The position numbers were made by a program, and so were the translations under genes. The notes under the pieces are model-generated. The model was not told the origin of the DNA, ran no database searches, and saw only the letters and a list, made by a program, of their open reading frames with translations. DNA of 64,000 bases. Source: Clostridium sp. OS1-26 (GTDB lineage: Bacteria; Bacillota; Clostridia; Clostridiales; Clostridiaceae). This document shows positions 18,676 to 28,089 of this stretch, piece after piece (positions within the stretch are counted from its first letter, which is position 1; each line of letters begins with the position of its first letter). Location: assembly GCF_030915445.1 (NCBI RefSeq), contig NZ_CP133264.1, positions 5,427,208 to 5,491,207 on the forward strand, written 5' to 3'.

Positions 18676-18824
18676 GGTCACACGGGGTAATTTTGCCTTG
18701 CTCCTTTCCCTTCGGGAACTGAGTAACTTAAGATGTTCGCTTCCGCTCACAAGTTACCCGTAAAAATTCATTTAGAACTTTTACCTAGCAAAATTACTCA
18801 TTAAAGTCCATTTAGGACTTTAAC
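18676..18824 (-). repeat. Dual-hairpin repeat element upstream of helD
   Basis: Nested stems: GGGGTAATTTTGC (about 18684-18696) pairs with GCAAAATTACTC (18788-18800). Inside it GAGTAACTT (18721-18729) pairs with AAGTTACCCG (18752-18760) around the loop core TTCGCTTCCGCT. The flank is a second hairpin AAAGTCCATTTAGGACTTT (18804-18822). The same architecture with different but complementary stems occurs three times at 30401-30620. Confidence 0.8.
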
Positions 18825-18867
18825 CTCCTTATAATAAATAATTCAGTAAGATTATTTATTAAACCTG

Positions 18868-18896
18868 TTGACATTGCTTTTTTAAAGGTGTATAAT
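18868..18896 (+). promoter_or_regulatory. Consensus sigma-A promoter
   Basis: TTGACA (18868-18873), exactly 17 bp, TATAAT (18891-18896). Both boxes match consensus. No protein gene follows on the plus strand, so it most likely drives the ncRNA at 18903. Confidence 0.9.
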
Positions 18897-18902
18897 ATAA
18901 TT

Positions 18903-19176
18903 AGGGATTTATAAAATAAATTCTAAATAAAATGACACCAGACTTATAATATCACTTTTATTTTGTTGTGTCAATATTAAAGCCATTTGTCATTGGACAA
19001 ATGGCTTTTTGTGATATTGCTCCTCCAAGCTTTCTTCAGGCCCTACTGCTACCAGTAACTCCTTGCTCTCAGATTGTCTTCCCGTTGGTTAGGCGACATA
19101 GGCTTCTTTCAGTCTATCAGTTCAGCATACACGCTGGACGTACAAAAAACTAGGAACCTATAATCCCTAGTTTTTT
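18903..19176 (+). ncRNA. Probable structured non-coding RNA, about 275 nt (6S-like end pairing, identity unproven)
   Basis: A perfect promoter lies 5' and a strong terminator 3', with no ORF. The 5' end (AATTAGGGATT, 18899-18909) pairs with the 3' end (AATCCCTAGTT, 19162-19172) to close the molecule. Inside, AATATCAC (about 18948-18955) pairs with GTGATATT (19014-19021) and encloses the stem GCCATTTGTC/GACAAATGGC (18986-19009). The G+C-richer half, 19020-19140, has further short stems such as CAGC/GCTG. End-to-end pairing and size resemble 6S RNA, but I cannot verify the conserved bulge. Confidence 0.6.
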
Positions 19177-19178
19177 AA
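19144..19178. terminator. Bidirectional terminator
   Basis: Stem ACTAGG/CCTAGT flanked by A6 and T6, so it can end both the plus-strand ncRNA and the minus-strand gene stopping at 19224. Confidence 0.8.
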
Positions 19179-19223
19179 CTTATAATTTATTTCTCTAATT
19201 CTTTAATATGGAATCAAAATTAT

Positions 19224-20960
19224 TTATACATATTTTTTTAATTCTTCTTCACTTAAAACATCTATGTTATCAATATAATAAGAATAATCTTTCAAAATTG
19301 TTTCAACAGTCATTTCTAATTTGCTCTTATCTTCTTTTGAATTAGCTACATAGATATATTCTTTTCCATCTTCTCTTAACAAGAATTTATCTTCTCCAAT
19401 TCTTAATAAACCAGCATTCTTTGAATCCTTATATTCTTCTAAATTTTTATAAATAGTTGTTTTCTTAAGATATGGGAAGCCGCCCTTTGGACAGAACATA
19501 TGGCAGTTACCACATTCGTTACACATGTTTTCAACGTGAGCTATTTGGTAATTAGATGTAAGTCCTTCAACAACAACTCTCATATTTGCTCTATTTGGAC
19601 ATACGTCAACACAGATTCCACAGCTCTTTAAGCAGTCAAAAGTTTCTAGCTTGTCTTCTAAAACTTTTCCATTACCTTTGTTTTTGTAGTTAGCATCGTT
19701 CTTTGCTTTATCAGCTAATGCATCTATAGCTTCAAGGTTTAATCCCTTAGGTGCTTGTCCTGCTTTTTTCATTTCATTTAATACAGTATTGTTGTTTGTA
19801 TATCCTTTTGGTTGTAAGAACAATGTTGATATAGTAATAGGAGCAATTCCAGCATTAAATACATCTAATACATTGTTTTTATCTATTCCACCTGACATAG
19901 ATATAGTTATATCATTAAACTCATTAGCAATTTTTTTAGCTACATTTATTGCTATTGGATATAATGGTTTTCCAGACATGTACATAGCTTCGCCTGGCAT
20001 AACATTTCTAGTATTAACTACAGGTAGTGTATTTGTTAATTTAACTGCGAATTTTACGTTGTTTTCCTTAGCTGTTTCTAATAGCTTAGCTATTATTTCC
20101 TTAGCCATATCAAATTGTAAATCGTGATCGAAATCTTCTCTCTTTAATTCTATATCATTGTAACCTAAATTGTCCAAGATTTCTCTTACAGCATCATATC
20201 CTAATAATGTAGAATTACATTTTAGTAATGTGTTTATCTTTTTATTTGATATTAAATGACTTGCTATATTTAAAATTTCACTTGCCTTACATCCGTGCAT
20301 TGTAGAAAGTGTAACTATATTTGTAATCTTTGAAGTAATCTTATCTATATCTTCTAGCTTAAATCTTTTGAATTTATTTATGTTTTTCTTTAATACTTCT
20401 ATACACTCTTTAAATGCCTCAGTATTCTTTGCATCTTTAAGGTCATCAATAAAGTCGGAAATCTTCTTTGATTGAATTCCTTCAAGATCATATCCTACAC
20501 TTATATTAAGTATAAAATCCTTTACATCTGATAGTCCAAGTTCAATACCCATAACTTGCATTAATACTGAAGCTTTTATATATTCTTCTTTTGCTTCTTC
20601 AACTGTTAACTCTGTAGACCATTCTACATTGTATCCTACATTTTTAACATCGATACATGGTCTTGCAATCATTTCTTGCATTTGCTTTCCATCTACTATT
20701 TGAACAGTCTTAGGTTCAAAATATCTACAACCTGTTAGATAAGCTGCTAAGAAGTTTTGAGTTAATTGTGTATGTGGACCAGCTGCAGGACCTACTGGGT
20801 ATCTTAGATATTCTCCACAAAACTCCATTTCTATACTGTTATCGATATCCTTATGAAAATCCTTTTCCTCTACTTCAAATATTTTTCCTTTTGTATAATA
20901 ATCTTGAAGAGCTAGCTCAAGAATTCTTTCAAAAGACATTGTTTTCATTACTTCACTCAT
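19224..20960 (-). CDS. YgfK-like iron-sulfur flavoprotein (putative selenate reductase subunit family), short form
   Basis: 578 aa from the ATG at 20960 (RBS AAGGGTGG); the frame extends 26 codons further without an RBS. The N-terminal part resembles a dihydroorotate-dehydrogenase-like flavin barrel (YPVGPAAGPHTQLTQN, FEPKTVQIVDG, TLSTMHGCKASEI). The C-terminal part has two ferredoxin-type clusters, CGICVDVCPNRANM and CNECGNCHMFCPKGG. E. coli YgfK is about 1030 aa and continues with a GltD-like NAD(P)-binding domain, absent here. The electron donor must therefore be another protein. Substrate unknown. Confidence 0.78.
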   Translation of the reverse strand: MSEVMKTMSFERILELALQDYYTKGKIFEVEEKDFHKDIDNSIEMEFCGEYLRYPVGPAAGPHTQLTQNFLAAYLTGCRYFEPKTVQIVDGKQMQEMIARPCIDVKNVGYNVEWSTELTVEEAKEEYIKASVLMQVMGIELGLSDVKDFILNISVGYDLEGIQSKKISDFIDDLKDAKNTEAFKECIEVLKKNINKFKRFKLEDIDKITSKITNIVTLSTMHGCKASEILNIASHLISNKKINTLLKCNSTLLGYDAVREILDNLGYNDIELKREDFDHDLQFDMAKEIIAKLLETAKENNVKFAVKLTNTLPVVNTRNVMPGEAMYMSGKPLYPIAINVAKKIANEFNDITISMSGGIDKNNVLDVFNAGIAPITISTLFLQPKGYTNNNTVLNEMKKAGQAPKGLNLEAIDALADKAKNDANYKNKGNGKVLEDKLETFDCLKSCGICVDVCPNRANMRVVVEGLTSNYQIAHVENMCNECGNCHMFCPKGGFPYLKKTTIYKNLEEYKDSKNAGLLRIGEDKFLLREDGKEYIYVANSKEDKSKLEMTVETILKDYSYYIDNIDVLSEEELKKYV

Positions 20961-21192
20961 GGTTGTTCCACCCTTCTTCAAATAAATTTTATATGAATTA
21001 ATATTGATATAAATTTTTACTATATAAATATACAGCAATTTTTATGCCAGAAATAAAGGTCAAATACTGTTTCTTCCTGTAGTAAATTGTAAACACTGCT
21101 ATTTCTTATAGCCATTTTATATATATTTCACAAAAAACTTATAAAAATATCGAAATAATAATCTTCATCAAAGCTTGTCCTACTATCACAAA

Positions 21193-21289
21193 ATATAAAA
21201 TTGATAATTTACTATCAATCCGACAATTAAAAATTATCATTTTGATAAAAAATTATCAATTTGACAGTGAAAATTATCAATTTGATAAT
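21193..21289. repeat. Array of TTATCAAnTTGATAA-type palindromes
   Basis: Three close copies at 21233-21249, 21252-21266 and 21273-21289, spaced 19 and 21 bp (two helical turns), plus a degenerate copy near 21200-21217. The last is a perfect palindrome ATTATCAATTTGATAAT. This looks like an operator array, but no regulator gene is adjacent. On the plus strand a 42-codon frame (GTG 21267 to TAA 21393) runs out of the array without an RBS and may be a coding remnant. Confidence 0.5.
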
Positions 21290-21394
21290 AAAGGATATTG
21301 AACCTAAAGCTAAAATTCAGGTATTTTCACCTAATGGAGAACTAATTGAAACAGGTGATTATAATCTGATAACCTATTATCGACTTCATTAAAA

Positions 21395-21438
21395 ATAAGT
21401 TGGCTAGATACAATTTCTGCAAACTAGCCAACTTATCA
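21395..21438 (-). terminator. Terminator of the mtnA operon
   Basis: Inverted repeat ATAAGTTGGCTAG (21395-21407) / CTAGCCAACTTAT (21424-21436) followed on the minus strand by TTTTT. Confidence 0.85.
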
Positions 21439-21449
21439 TTTATATACCC

Positions 21450-22547
21450 TTATTTAAAATCTATCTTTGATCGTTTCTTCTTTTCAAATATCTCTTTCAA
21501 TGTTTCTGTATATGGAGCTCGGGCTATTCCATACTCTGTTACAATCCCAGAAATTAAATCATTATCAGTAACATCAAAGGCTGGATTGAATACCTTAACA
21601 CCTTTTGGAGCCATACGCTCTTTATACCACATTTCTGTAACCTCTTCAGCTGGTCTTTGCTCTATTTTAATATCTGCACCAGTCTTGGTATTCATATCAA
21701 TAGTAGAGGTTGGAGCACAAACATAAAAAGGTATATTGTATCTTTTTGCAACAGTAGCAACTACAGAAGTCCCAATTTTATTAGCCGCATCGCCATTAGC
21801 AGCTACACGGTCACATCCTACAAATATAGCGTTAACCCAGCCATTCTTCATTACTGTAGCTGACATATTATCACAAATCAAAGTAACATCAAGTCCAGAC
21901 TCAAATAATTCGTAGGCAGTAAGTCTTGCTCCTTGGAGAAGAGGTCTTGTCTCATCAGCAAAAATTTTGAAATTATAACCTCTCTCATGCCCCAAATACA
22001 TAGGTGCAGTTGCTGTTCCATATTTGACTGTAGCCAATTGTCCTGCATTGCAGTGTGTTAAAATACCATCATCAGGTTTAACAAGAGTTAGTCCAAATTC
22101 TCCAATTTGTTTACACACCCAAATATCTTCTTCTCTTATGACAACTGCTTCATCATGAAGTAGTTGTTTAATTTCTGAAACAGATTTATTTTTATTTTCT
22201 TTAACAACGTTATCCATACGGTCTAATGCCCAGAATAAGTTAACTGCTGTTGGCCTTGAAGAAGCCAAATAACTTTTCACCTCATTAAATTGGCTGTAGA
22301 AATAATCAAAATCGTCTGTGTCGATTTCTTTAGCAGCAAGATATACTCCAATGGCTGCAGCAACACCAATTGCAGGTGCCCCTCTAACCTTAAGCAAATA
22401 AATAGCATCCCATATATCTTTTATATTTGTAAGTCTTAATATTTCTGTTTTACCCGGAAGCTTTGTCTGATCGATAATTACTAAAGCATTATTTTCATCA
22501 TCTAAAGCTACCGTGTCGTACTCTGTAATTAATTTTTCCTTGTCCAT
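21450..22547 (-). CDS. mtnA: S-methyl-5-thioribose-1-phosphate isomerase (also 5-deoxyribose-1-phosphate)
   Basis: 365 aa, eIF2B-like fold. MtnA hallmarks are VRGAPAIGVAAAIG near the N-terminus, the catalytic Cys in LTHCNAGQLATVKYGTA and the catalytic Asp in LICDNMSATV. It converts 5-methylthioribose-1-phosphate to the ribulose-1-phosphate. It is the last gene of a unit with mtnK and a sugar ABC importer. No mtnB/C/D-type methionine-salvage genes are nearby, so the product probably goes to the class II aldolase upstream. Confidence 0.93.
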   Translation of the reverse strand: MDKEKLITEYDTVALDDENNALVIIDQTKLPGKTEILRLTNIKDIWDAIYLLKVRGAPAIGVAAAIGVYLAAKEIDTDDFDYFYSQFNEVKSYLASSRPTAVNLFWALDRMDNVVKENKNKSVSEIKQLLHDEAVVIREEDIWVCKQIGEFGLTLVKPDDGILTHCNAGQLATVKYGTATAPMYLGHERGYNFKIFADETRPLLQGARLTAYELFESGLDVTLICDNMSATVMKNGWVNAIFVGCDRVAANGDAANKIGTSVVATVAKRYNIPFYVCAPTSTIDMNTKTGADIKIEQRPAEEVTEMWYKERMAPKGVKVFNPAFDVTDNDLISGIVTEYGIARAPYTETLKEIFEKKKRSKIDFK

Positions 22548-22699
22548 ATTCTTTTTTCCTTTCTTTCATATAAGTTTTAGCGATAAGTATTCTATTTTCC
22601 AACGACTACTATACCTAATAGTACCATCGCGCTCTGTGATTGGATTCCTTCAACTAAGAATCAGATATGGATTAAGAGAAATCTGATTTAAGCTTAACT

Positions 22700-23926
22700 T
22701 TATGAATACATTTCGATTACTTCATTAATTGCCCTTCTATAATCTGCTCCAGTCTTGAATTTATCTCTATTAATTATATAGTTCTTAGCCAATGTAATTA
22801 CCATTTTCTCTGCTCTAGCTCTTTTATCTTGATCTGAGATCGTAGTAATATCTTTAACATTGGCCATGCCTACAGTTCTTCTTATAGATTCAAGCCCTGC
22901 AACTCCTGCAGTGTCAGATAAAATACTTCCTAAATACCAATCTAGAAAGCCCTCTCTTTTAGCCATTATTTCAGTTACACTCTCTTCAAATTTTGCTTTA
23001 AACTTAGCTATAAACTTATCAACAATTTCTTCTATAGTATCAAGAACCCAACTACAGAATTTTTCTTTTTCCTCTTTGTTATCAATAGTTGCATCTCCAT
23101 TACACCAAGTAAAGAACATATTAGCGATAACATTACCCACATCATATCCAATAGGCCCAAAGAAAGCAAATTCAGGATCAAACATAAAGGTATGCTCCTT
23201 ATTTATAAATATGGAGCCTGTGTGTAAATCTCCATGAATTAAGGCTTGAGCATTATTCATAAAATCAAATTTTAGTTTCGCTACTTCTAGGTGAAGCTTT
23301 TTATCTTCATATAATTCCTTCTTAACGAAACCTGCTACCGGTGGAAAGACGTTATTTCTATGATTGTAATCAATATATGGTTCACTATAAACTAAGTCTT
23401 CTGTAATTTCACAAAGGTCAGGATTAATAAATTCTTTAACCAGTTCTTTCTTTTCCTTATGGTTCATAACTACGTCAGTTGTAGGCAGCAAGGTATTTAC
23501 CATGAATGTTGTTATATGTTCTGCAAACTTTGGATATATTTCATGATTCATTAATCCAGTACGCATCATAGTGTATCCAATCATATCTTCCATAATAATG
23601 GCACACATTACTTCATCGTAAATATATACTTTTGGAACAAGCCCAGGAGCATACTCCTCTTGCATTTGCAGTATCTTCGCCTCTATTCTGCCCCTATCAG
23701 TAGAAAGTTTCATTTCACTTGATATTCTCAAAGCTTCTGCTGCTTGTTTTACAACAATGGATTTTCCCAATTTAGTATCTTTTATTCTGAATACATAATT
23801 TATATTCCCATCACCTATCTCTTTGGATTCTAATTTCGCATCATCATCAAAATAACGAAGTTTTTCCTGAACATATTCTCCAACATCTTCAGTTTTCATT
23901 AAAAAGTAAGCGTCAAATCGAGACAT
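22700..23926 (-). CDS. mtnK: S-methyl-5-thioribose kinase
   Basis: 408 aa, aminoglycoside-phosphotransferase-like fold. Visible features are IGDGNINYVFRI (nucleotide loop), SIVVKQA (Lys), IMEDMIGYTMMRTG, the catalytic ALIHGDLHTGSIF and the metal-binding DPEFAFFGPIGYDVGN. It phosphorylates 5-methylthioribose (and, in related systems, 5-deoxyribose) at C1 with ATP. RBS AAAGGTGAAAG. About 150 bp separate it from mtnA, with a small stem in between. Confidence 0.93.
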   Translation of the reverse strand: MSRFDAYFLMKTEDVGEYVQEKLRYFDDDAKLESKEIGDGNINYVFRIKDTKLGKSIVVKQAAEALRISSEMKLSTDRGRIEAKILQMQEEYAPGLVPKVYIYDEVMCAIIMEDMIGYTMMRTGLMNHEIYPKFAEHITTFMVNTLLPTTDVVMNHKEKKELVKEFINPDLCEITEDLVYSEPYIDYNHRNNVFPPVAGFVKKELYEDKKLHLEVAKLKFDFMNNAQALIHGDLHTGSIFINKEHTFMFDPEFAFFGPIGYDVGNVIANMFFTWCNGDATIDNKEEKEKFCSWVLDTIEEIVDKFIAKFKAKFEESVTEIMAKREGFLDWYLGSILSDTAGVAGLESIRRTVGMANVKDITTISDQDKRARAEKMVITLAKNYIINRDKFKTGADYRRAINEVIEMYS

Positions 23927-24002
23927 TATCTTTCACCTTTCCTTTCTTAGGTATATTAGATTTTATATAAGTTTGTTATAAGTAATTAGAGAAAATTCTT
24001 TG

Positions 24003-25019
24003 CTAAGTCTCTTTTTTAGTAGCATAAGTAAGTGCTAAAGCTATTGCTAACACTGCACCCTTTATAATATCCATCGCATAATATGGGACAGACATCATAA
24101 TTAATCCGTTTTCCAGCATGCCTACCAATACCGCTCCCGCCAAGGTGCCTAATGCGTTAGGTTTTCCTGCTCCAGCAACGGAGAATCCAATATATGCCGC
24201 TGCCACAGCAGGCATTAAATATGCAGCTCCAGCATTAACCTGAGCTGTGCCAACTCGTGCAGCAATCAATATACCTCCTAATGCTGCAAAACTTGCAGAC
24301 AATAAATAAGCTAGTATTCTATATTTATTAACAGGAATACCTGATAGCCTTGCCGCTTCGGGATTGCCTCCAACTGCGTACATATATCTTCCATACTTAG
24401 TGTAGTTTAAAAAGAAATGTGCAAATAACACTACTATGAGCATGATTACAATAATCCAAGGCTCCTTACCTAGACCTCTAAATGCAGGTGGTGCTAAGCC
24501 TAAAGCAGCCTTACCACCTTTCATCATCATACGCTCAGTAATAGCCCCACCATTTGAATATGTCATTGCAACGCCTTGAAACATAAACATTGTAGATAGG
24601 GCTGCAACCATATCTGGTATCTTCATTTTTACTATTAGAAAACTGTTAATTAATCCGATGACTAGACAAATCACTATAGATAGAGCAATAGATGTGCATA
24701 TACCCATACTGTGCCAAACAAACATTGACATAACTAAAAAGTCTGCAAAGTTCGCATTAGCACCAATTGACAAGTCCATTCCATTGACAGTTAACGAATA
24801 AGTCAATCCTATTGCTATAATTGCTGTAATTGATATGCTCCTAACAATGGTTATCATGTTATCATAAGTTAAGAAAACACTTGAATTTTTAGCGCTATTC
24901 CAGTTGGCAAACGTAAAGAATATGAATAGAATTACTATTGTTATAAAAGTACCCCATTTAGTAATAAACTTCATTAAAGACTTGCTTTTCTTCTTATCTT
25001 CAACTATTTCTTCTTTCAT
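24003..25019 (-). CDS. Sugar ABC transporter permease (RbsC-like), predicted 5-methylthioribose/5-deoxyribose importer
   Basis: 338 aa from the ATG at 25019 (RBS GGGGGGAGAA); the frame opens 14 codons earlier inside the ATPase gene. Highly hydrophobic BPD_transp_2 family with about ten helices and the conserved SLTVNGMDLSIGANANFADF segment. It overlaps the ATPase gene by 20 nt, implying coupling. Substrate is inferred from mtnK and mtnA downstream. Confidence 0.87.
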   Translation of the reverse strand: MKEEIVEDKKKSKSLMKFITKWGTFITIVILFIFFTFANWNSAKNSSVFLTYDNMITIVRSISITAIIAIGLTYSLTVNGMDLSIGANANFADFLVMSMFVWHSMGICTSIALSIVICLVIGLINSFLIVKMKIPDMVAALSTMFMFQGVAMTYSNGGAITERMMMKGGKAALGLAPPAFRGLGKEPWIIVIMLIVVLFAHFFLNYTKYGRYMYAVGGNPEAARLSGIPVNKYRILAYLLSASFAALGGILIAARVGTAQVNAGAAYLMPAVAAAYIGFSVAGAGKPNALGTLAGAVLVGMLENGLIMMSVPYYAMDIIKGAVLAIALALTYATKKET

Positions 25020-26535
25020 TTGATTCTCCCCCCATTGAATAATATAGCAGTTCCTTCTCATCAGTATCTGATACCTTGTTCAATTCTTTAATAATCTCCC
25101 CATCAAACATTACATACACTCTGTCTGCAATTGATAGTATTTCTTGAAATTCACAAGTTGCATATAATATACCTTTTCCTTGTGCTGCCAATCGTTCAAT
25201 TAGTTCATACATTTCACGTTTTGCACCAACGTCAATACCTTTCGTTGGCTCATCAAAAATATAGATTTCTGATTCAGAATTCAACCATTTTCCTAGGACT
25301 ACCTTCTGTTGATTACCACCTGACAATAATGCAACTATTTGATTCTCTGATGGTGTCTTAATTCCAAGGTTAGCAATCATTGTACGGGCATCCTTCTTTT
25401 CTTTATTTTTATCTACTATTGAAAGAGCTTTGGCATATTTTTTTATAGATGCAATACTAATATTACGATATATAGGATCAGTAATTAATACGCCTTCCTT
25501 TCGCCTTTCTTCCGGGACAAGAGCAAATCCGCATTTTACCGCTCCATTTGGATCTTTATATTTAACTTCTTTACCATTTAATTTTATAGTTCCGTTTTTT
25601 TGCTTTAAGGCACCAAATAGTGTTTTGCAAAGTTCAGTTTTTCCAGCACCAACTAAACCTGCTATTCCAACTATCTCTCCTTTATTGATTGTTAGGTTTA
25701 TGTTTTTAACCAGATTATTTATCTCTGTAAGGTTTTTCACTTCTAATAATGTAGGACCAATAGCAGCTTGTTTTTTTATATATTGATCAGTAATCTTTTG
25801 ACCGAGCATCAATTCAATCACTTTACTCTGCTCTAATTCTTCCGTAATAGGCATACTGGTAACAACTTGGCCATCACGCATTATAGTGATTGAATCACAG
25901 ATTTCGAATAATTCACTAATTCTATGTGATATAAATACTACAGATACACCTTCTTTTGCTAATTGACGAACGATCCTAAATAATTCTTTAGTTTCTGAAT
26001 CAGACAAAGGAGCAGTAGGCTCGTCCAAAATTAGCACTCTACATTTTTCAACTACACATCTGGCAATAAGCACCATCTGTTTTTCTGACAAGGTCAAGTC
26101 TGAAGTTAACCGTCTAACATCAAGTTCCAAATTTAATTTTTTTAGAATATCACTGGCTGCTGCCCGTATTTCATTCCAATTAACCAAATGTTTTTTTTCC
26201 ATTTTGTTTACAATGTAACCAAACATAACATTCTCTGCAACAGTAAGATAAGGAATTAAAGCCGTATCTACCTCCTGGAATACAATCTCAATGCCAAGAT
26301 TTTTTGCACCTTTAGGGGACCGGATTTCAACCGATCCCCCGTCTATAAAAATCTCTCCTGTATAATTTGAATTAGCACCTGCTAGGACTTTCATTAAAGT
26401 TGACTTGCCTGCACCATTCGCACCAATAAGCGCATGGATTGTTCCACCCTCAAGGTTGAAATTAACGTTAGATAAAGCTTTAACCCCTGGAAACTCAATA
26501 GAAACATTCTTCATTTCTAGTTTAATTTTATCCAT
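25000..26535 (-). CDS. Sugar ABC transporter ATP-binding protein (RbsA-like, two NBDs)
   Basis: 511 aa from ATG 26535 (RBS GAGGGTGAAG, which is itself inside the longer frame starting at 26550). Two nucleotide-binding domains: Walker A GANGAGKST with signature LTLSEKQM, and GLVGAGKTE with signature LSGGNQQKVVLGKW. The degenerate first signature is normal for RbsA-type proteins. It energises the adjacent permease. Confidence 0.9.
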   Translation of the reverse strand: MDKIKLEMKNVSIEFPGVKALSNVNFNLEGGTIHALIGANGAGKSTLMKVLAGANSNYTGEIFIDGGSVEIRSPKGAKNLGIEIVFQEVDTALIPYLTVAENVMFGYIVNKMEKKHLVNWNEIRAAASDILKKLNLELDVRRLTSDLTLSEKQMVLIARCVVEKCRVLILDEPTAPLSDSETKELFRIVRQLAKEGVSVVFISHRISELFEICDSITIMRDGQVVTSMPITEELEQSKVIELMLGQKITDQYIKKQAAIGPTLLEVKNLTEINNLVKNINLTINKGEIVGIAGLVGAGKTELCKTLFGALKQKNGTIKLNGKEVKYKDPNGAVKCGFALVPEERRKEGVLITDPIYRNISIASIKKYAKALSIVDKNKEKKDARTMIANLGIKTPSENQIVALLSGGNQQKVVLGKWLNSESEIYIFDEPTKGIDVGAKREMYELIERLAAQGKGILYATCEFQEILSIADRVYVMFDGEIIKELNKVSDTDEKELLYYSMGGESNERRNS

Positions 26536-26582
26536 TTGCTTCACCCTCACATATAATTAAATATTACTTATTATCTTTAGGA

Positions 26583-27728
26583 TTATTGACCGTTAACCTT
26601 CTTAACTTCATCCATCCAAGGCTCTTTAAGTGCGCCCTCTTTTGAATTAGGATCACCCCAACCATTTATAACAGTTTTAAGATTTGTCATGTTAACATTT
26701 GAAGATAATTGTGATGTTTTAACTAAGTTTGCACTTAAGTTAAAATACTGTGGAGTCTCTAAATTCAAGAATTTCTTAGCTAATAGTCTAGTGTCAACAA
26801 TACCGATTAATTTAGGGTCAACAGCAGCTGTAGATTTCCATACATCCTTATTTTTAAGCATTAATTGAATATCATCATTAGATATGTCAATCGTATACAT
26901 AGGAATATCTGTTCTTTTAGCATCGTTTAATGCTTGTAATACACCTTTTGCAAGCTCATCATAGCAACCCCAAATAGCATCTACAGATCCTTTTGGATAC
27001 TTAGGAAGAATAGCAGAAGTTTTATTAGTCATATCACCACGAACATTTGCTGTATCTGATGGAGCAATAACTTCAACTGTTTTAATCTTGCCTTCTTGTT
27101 CTAATTTTGTATAAACAACATTACGTCTATCTAGAGGTGGTATTCCAGGTCCCATAAATGTCTTTAAGACTTTCACAGGATACTTTCCACCATTTTTTTC
27201 AAAATCTTCCATCATGAATCCAAGTGATAGACTTGCTAAAGCATTGTCATCCTGTGCTGTCGAAGTTACACCTTCAAGTAATTGACCTTTTGCATCACCA
27301 TCTTTAAATGGCATACTATCAAATGTAACTACTTTCATTCCCTTATCTATAGCAGGCTTTAACATATTATACGCATAAGATAACTGAGCATGGGAAACTA
27401 TAAGTCCGTCATATCCTTTTTGGATGCATTGAGCTGTAACCTCCTGAGCTTTAGCATCATCACCATCTGTTACAAAAGTATCAACTGTAAAACCAAGCGC
27501 TTTACCCTCCGATACACAACCATCTAAAAATTGTTGAGTATGGTCACCAGCTGCAAGATTACGAACAACTGCAACTCTTTTACCCTTTAGAGCCTTAGCA
27601 TAAGATGCTGTGTCTCCTGCTTTTGGTGCAGAATCCGTTGAAGTTTGAGTTGAAGTTTGTCCACTACCACATGCAGACAAAGATATACACATTAAAGCTG
27701 TTAACGTCAAAGCTAGTATCTTTTTCAT
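26583..27728 (-). CDS. Sugar-binding lipoprotein (periplasmic-binding-protein-like, RbsB type)
   Basis: 381 aa. Lipoprotein signal with lipobox LSACGS. The mature protein starts with a charged linker, then a type I sugar-binding fold: KRVAVVRNLAAGDHTQQFLDG, GYDGLIVSHAQ and a C-terminal NGWGDPNSKEG. First gene of the importer block, with its own promoter at 27771-27799. The ligand is probably 5-methylthioribose or 5-deoxyribose, from context only. Confidence 0.87.
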   Translation of the reverse strand: MKKILALTLTALMCISLSACGSGQTSTQTSTDSAPKAGDTASYAKALKGKRVAVVRNLAAGDHTQQFLDGCVSEGKALGFTVDTFVTDGDDAKAQEVTAQCIQKGYDGLIVSHAQLSYAYNMLKPAIDKGMKVVTFDSMPFKDGDAKGQLLEGVTSTAQDDNALASLSLGFMMEDFEKNGGKYPVKVLKTFMGPGIPPLDRRNVVYTKLEQEGKIKTVEVIAPSDTANVRGDMTNKTSAILPKYPKGSVDAIWGCYDELAKGVLQALNDAKRTDIPMYTIDISNDDIQLMLKNKDVWKSTAAVDPKLIGIVDTRLLAKKFLNLETPQYFNLSANLVKTSQLSSNVNMTNLKTVINGWGDPNSKEGALKEPWMDEVKKVNGQ

Positions 27729-27770
27729 AAAAACCTGTCCCCCTTTTTTTATTTTATGCCTTGTCTATAC

Positions 27771-27799
27771 ATAATAATTTTATTAATTCCAGTTGACAA
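27771..27799 (-). promoter_or_regulatory. Sigma-A promoter of the importer-mtnK-mtnA unit
   Basis: TTGTCA (27794-27799), 17-bp spacer, TATTAT (27771-27776). Upstream to 28040 there is no gene; a short plus-strand stretch near 27945-28000 reads like a decayed coding fragment. Confidence 0.65.
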
Positions 27800-28040
27800 A
27801 TATACCATTATTTGCATATACTGATTGTATTATTATTCATGATGTAGTTATTAATCTTATTGGGGGAATGAAAATTGAGGAAAACTAACCAATAATTTTG
27901 ATAGCACTCATTCAATTGAAAAACTTATACTCTTAAATCCAGTGGTTCAGGCATAGCAATAGAACATAAAGATGAAAGGATAAAAGTTAACATAAATTAT
28001 TGATGGAAAAATACAAACAATTGAATTAAAAAACGTACAG

Positions 28041-28077
28041 CAATAAGACTGTACACAAATTTATGTACAGTCTTAAA
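28041..28077 (-). terminator. Terminator after the aldolase unit
   Basis: Stem AAGACTGTACA/TGTACAGTCTT (28044-28054 with 28064-28074), then GTACG and T6 on the minus strand. Confidence 0.75.
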
Positions 28078-28089
28078 TTTCTAGGGTTT

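Noticed and set aside
27945..28000. Plus-strand peptide-like stretch upstream of the sugar importer
   Set aside because: Stops in frame, no RBS, family not recognised; only a possible remnant.
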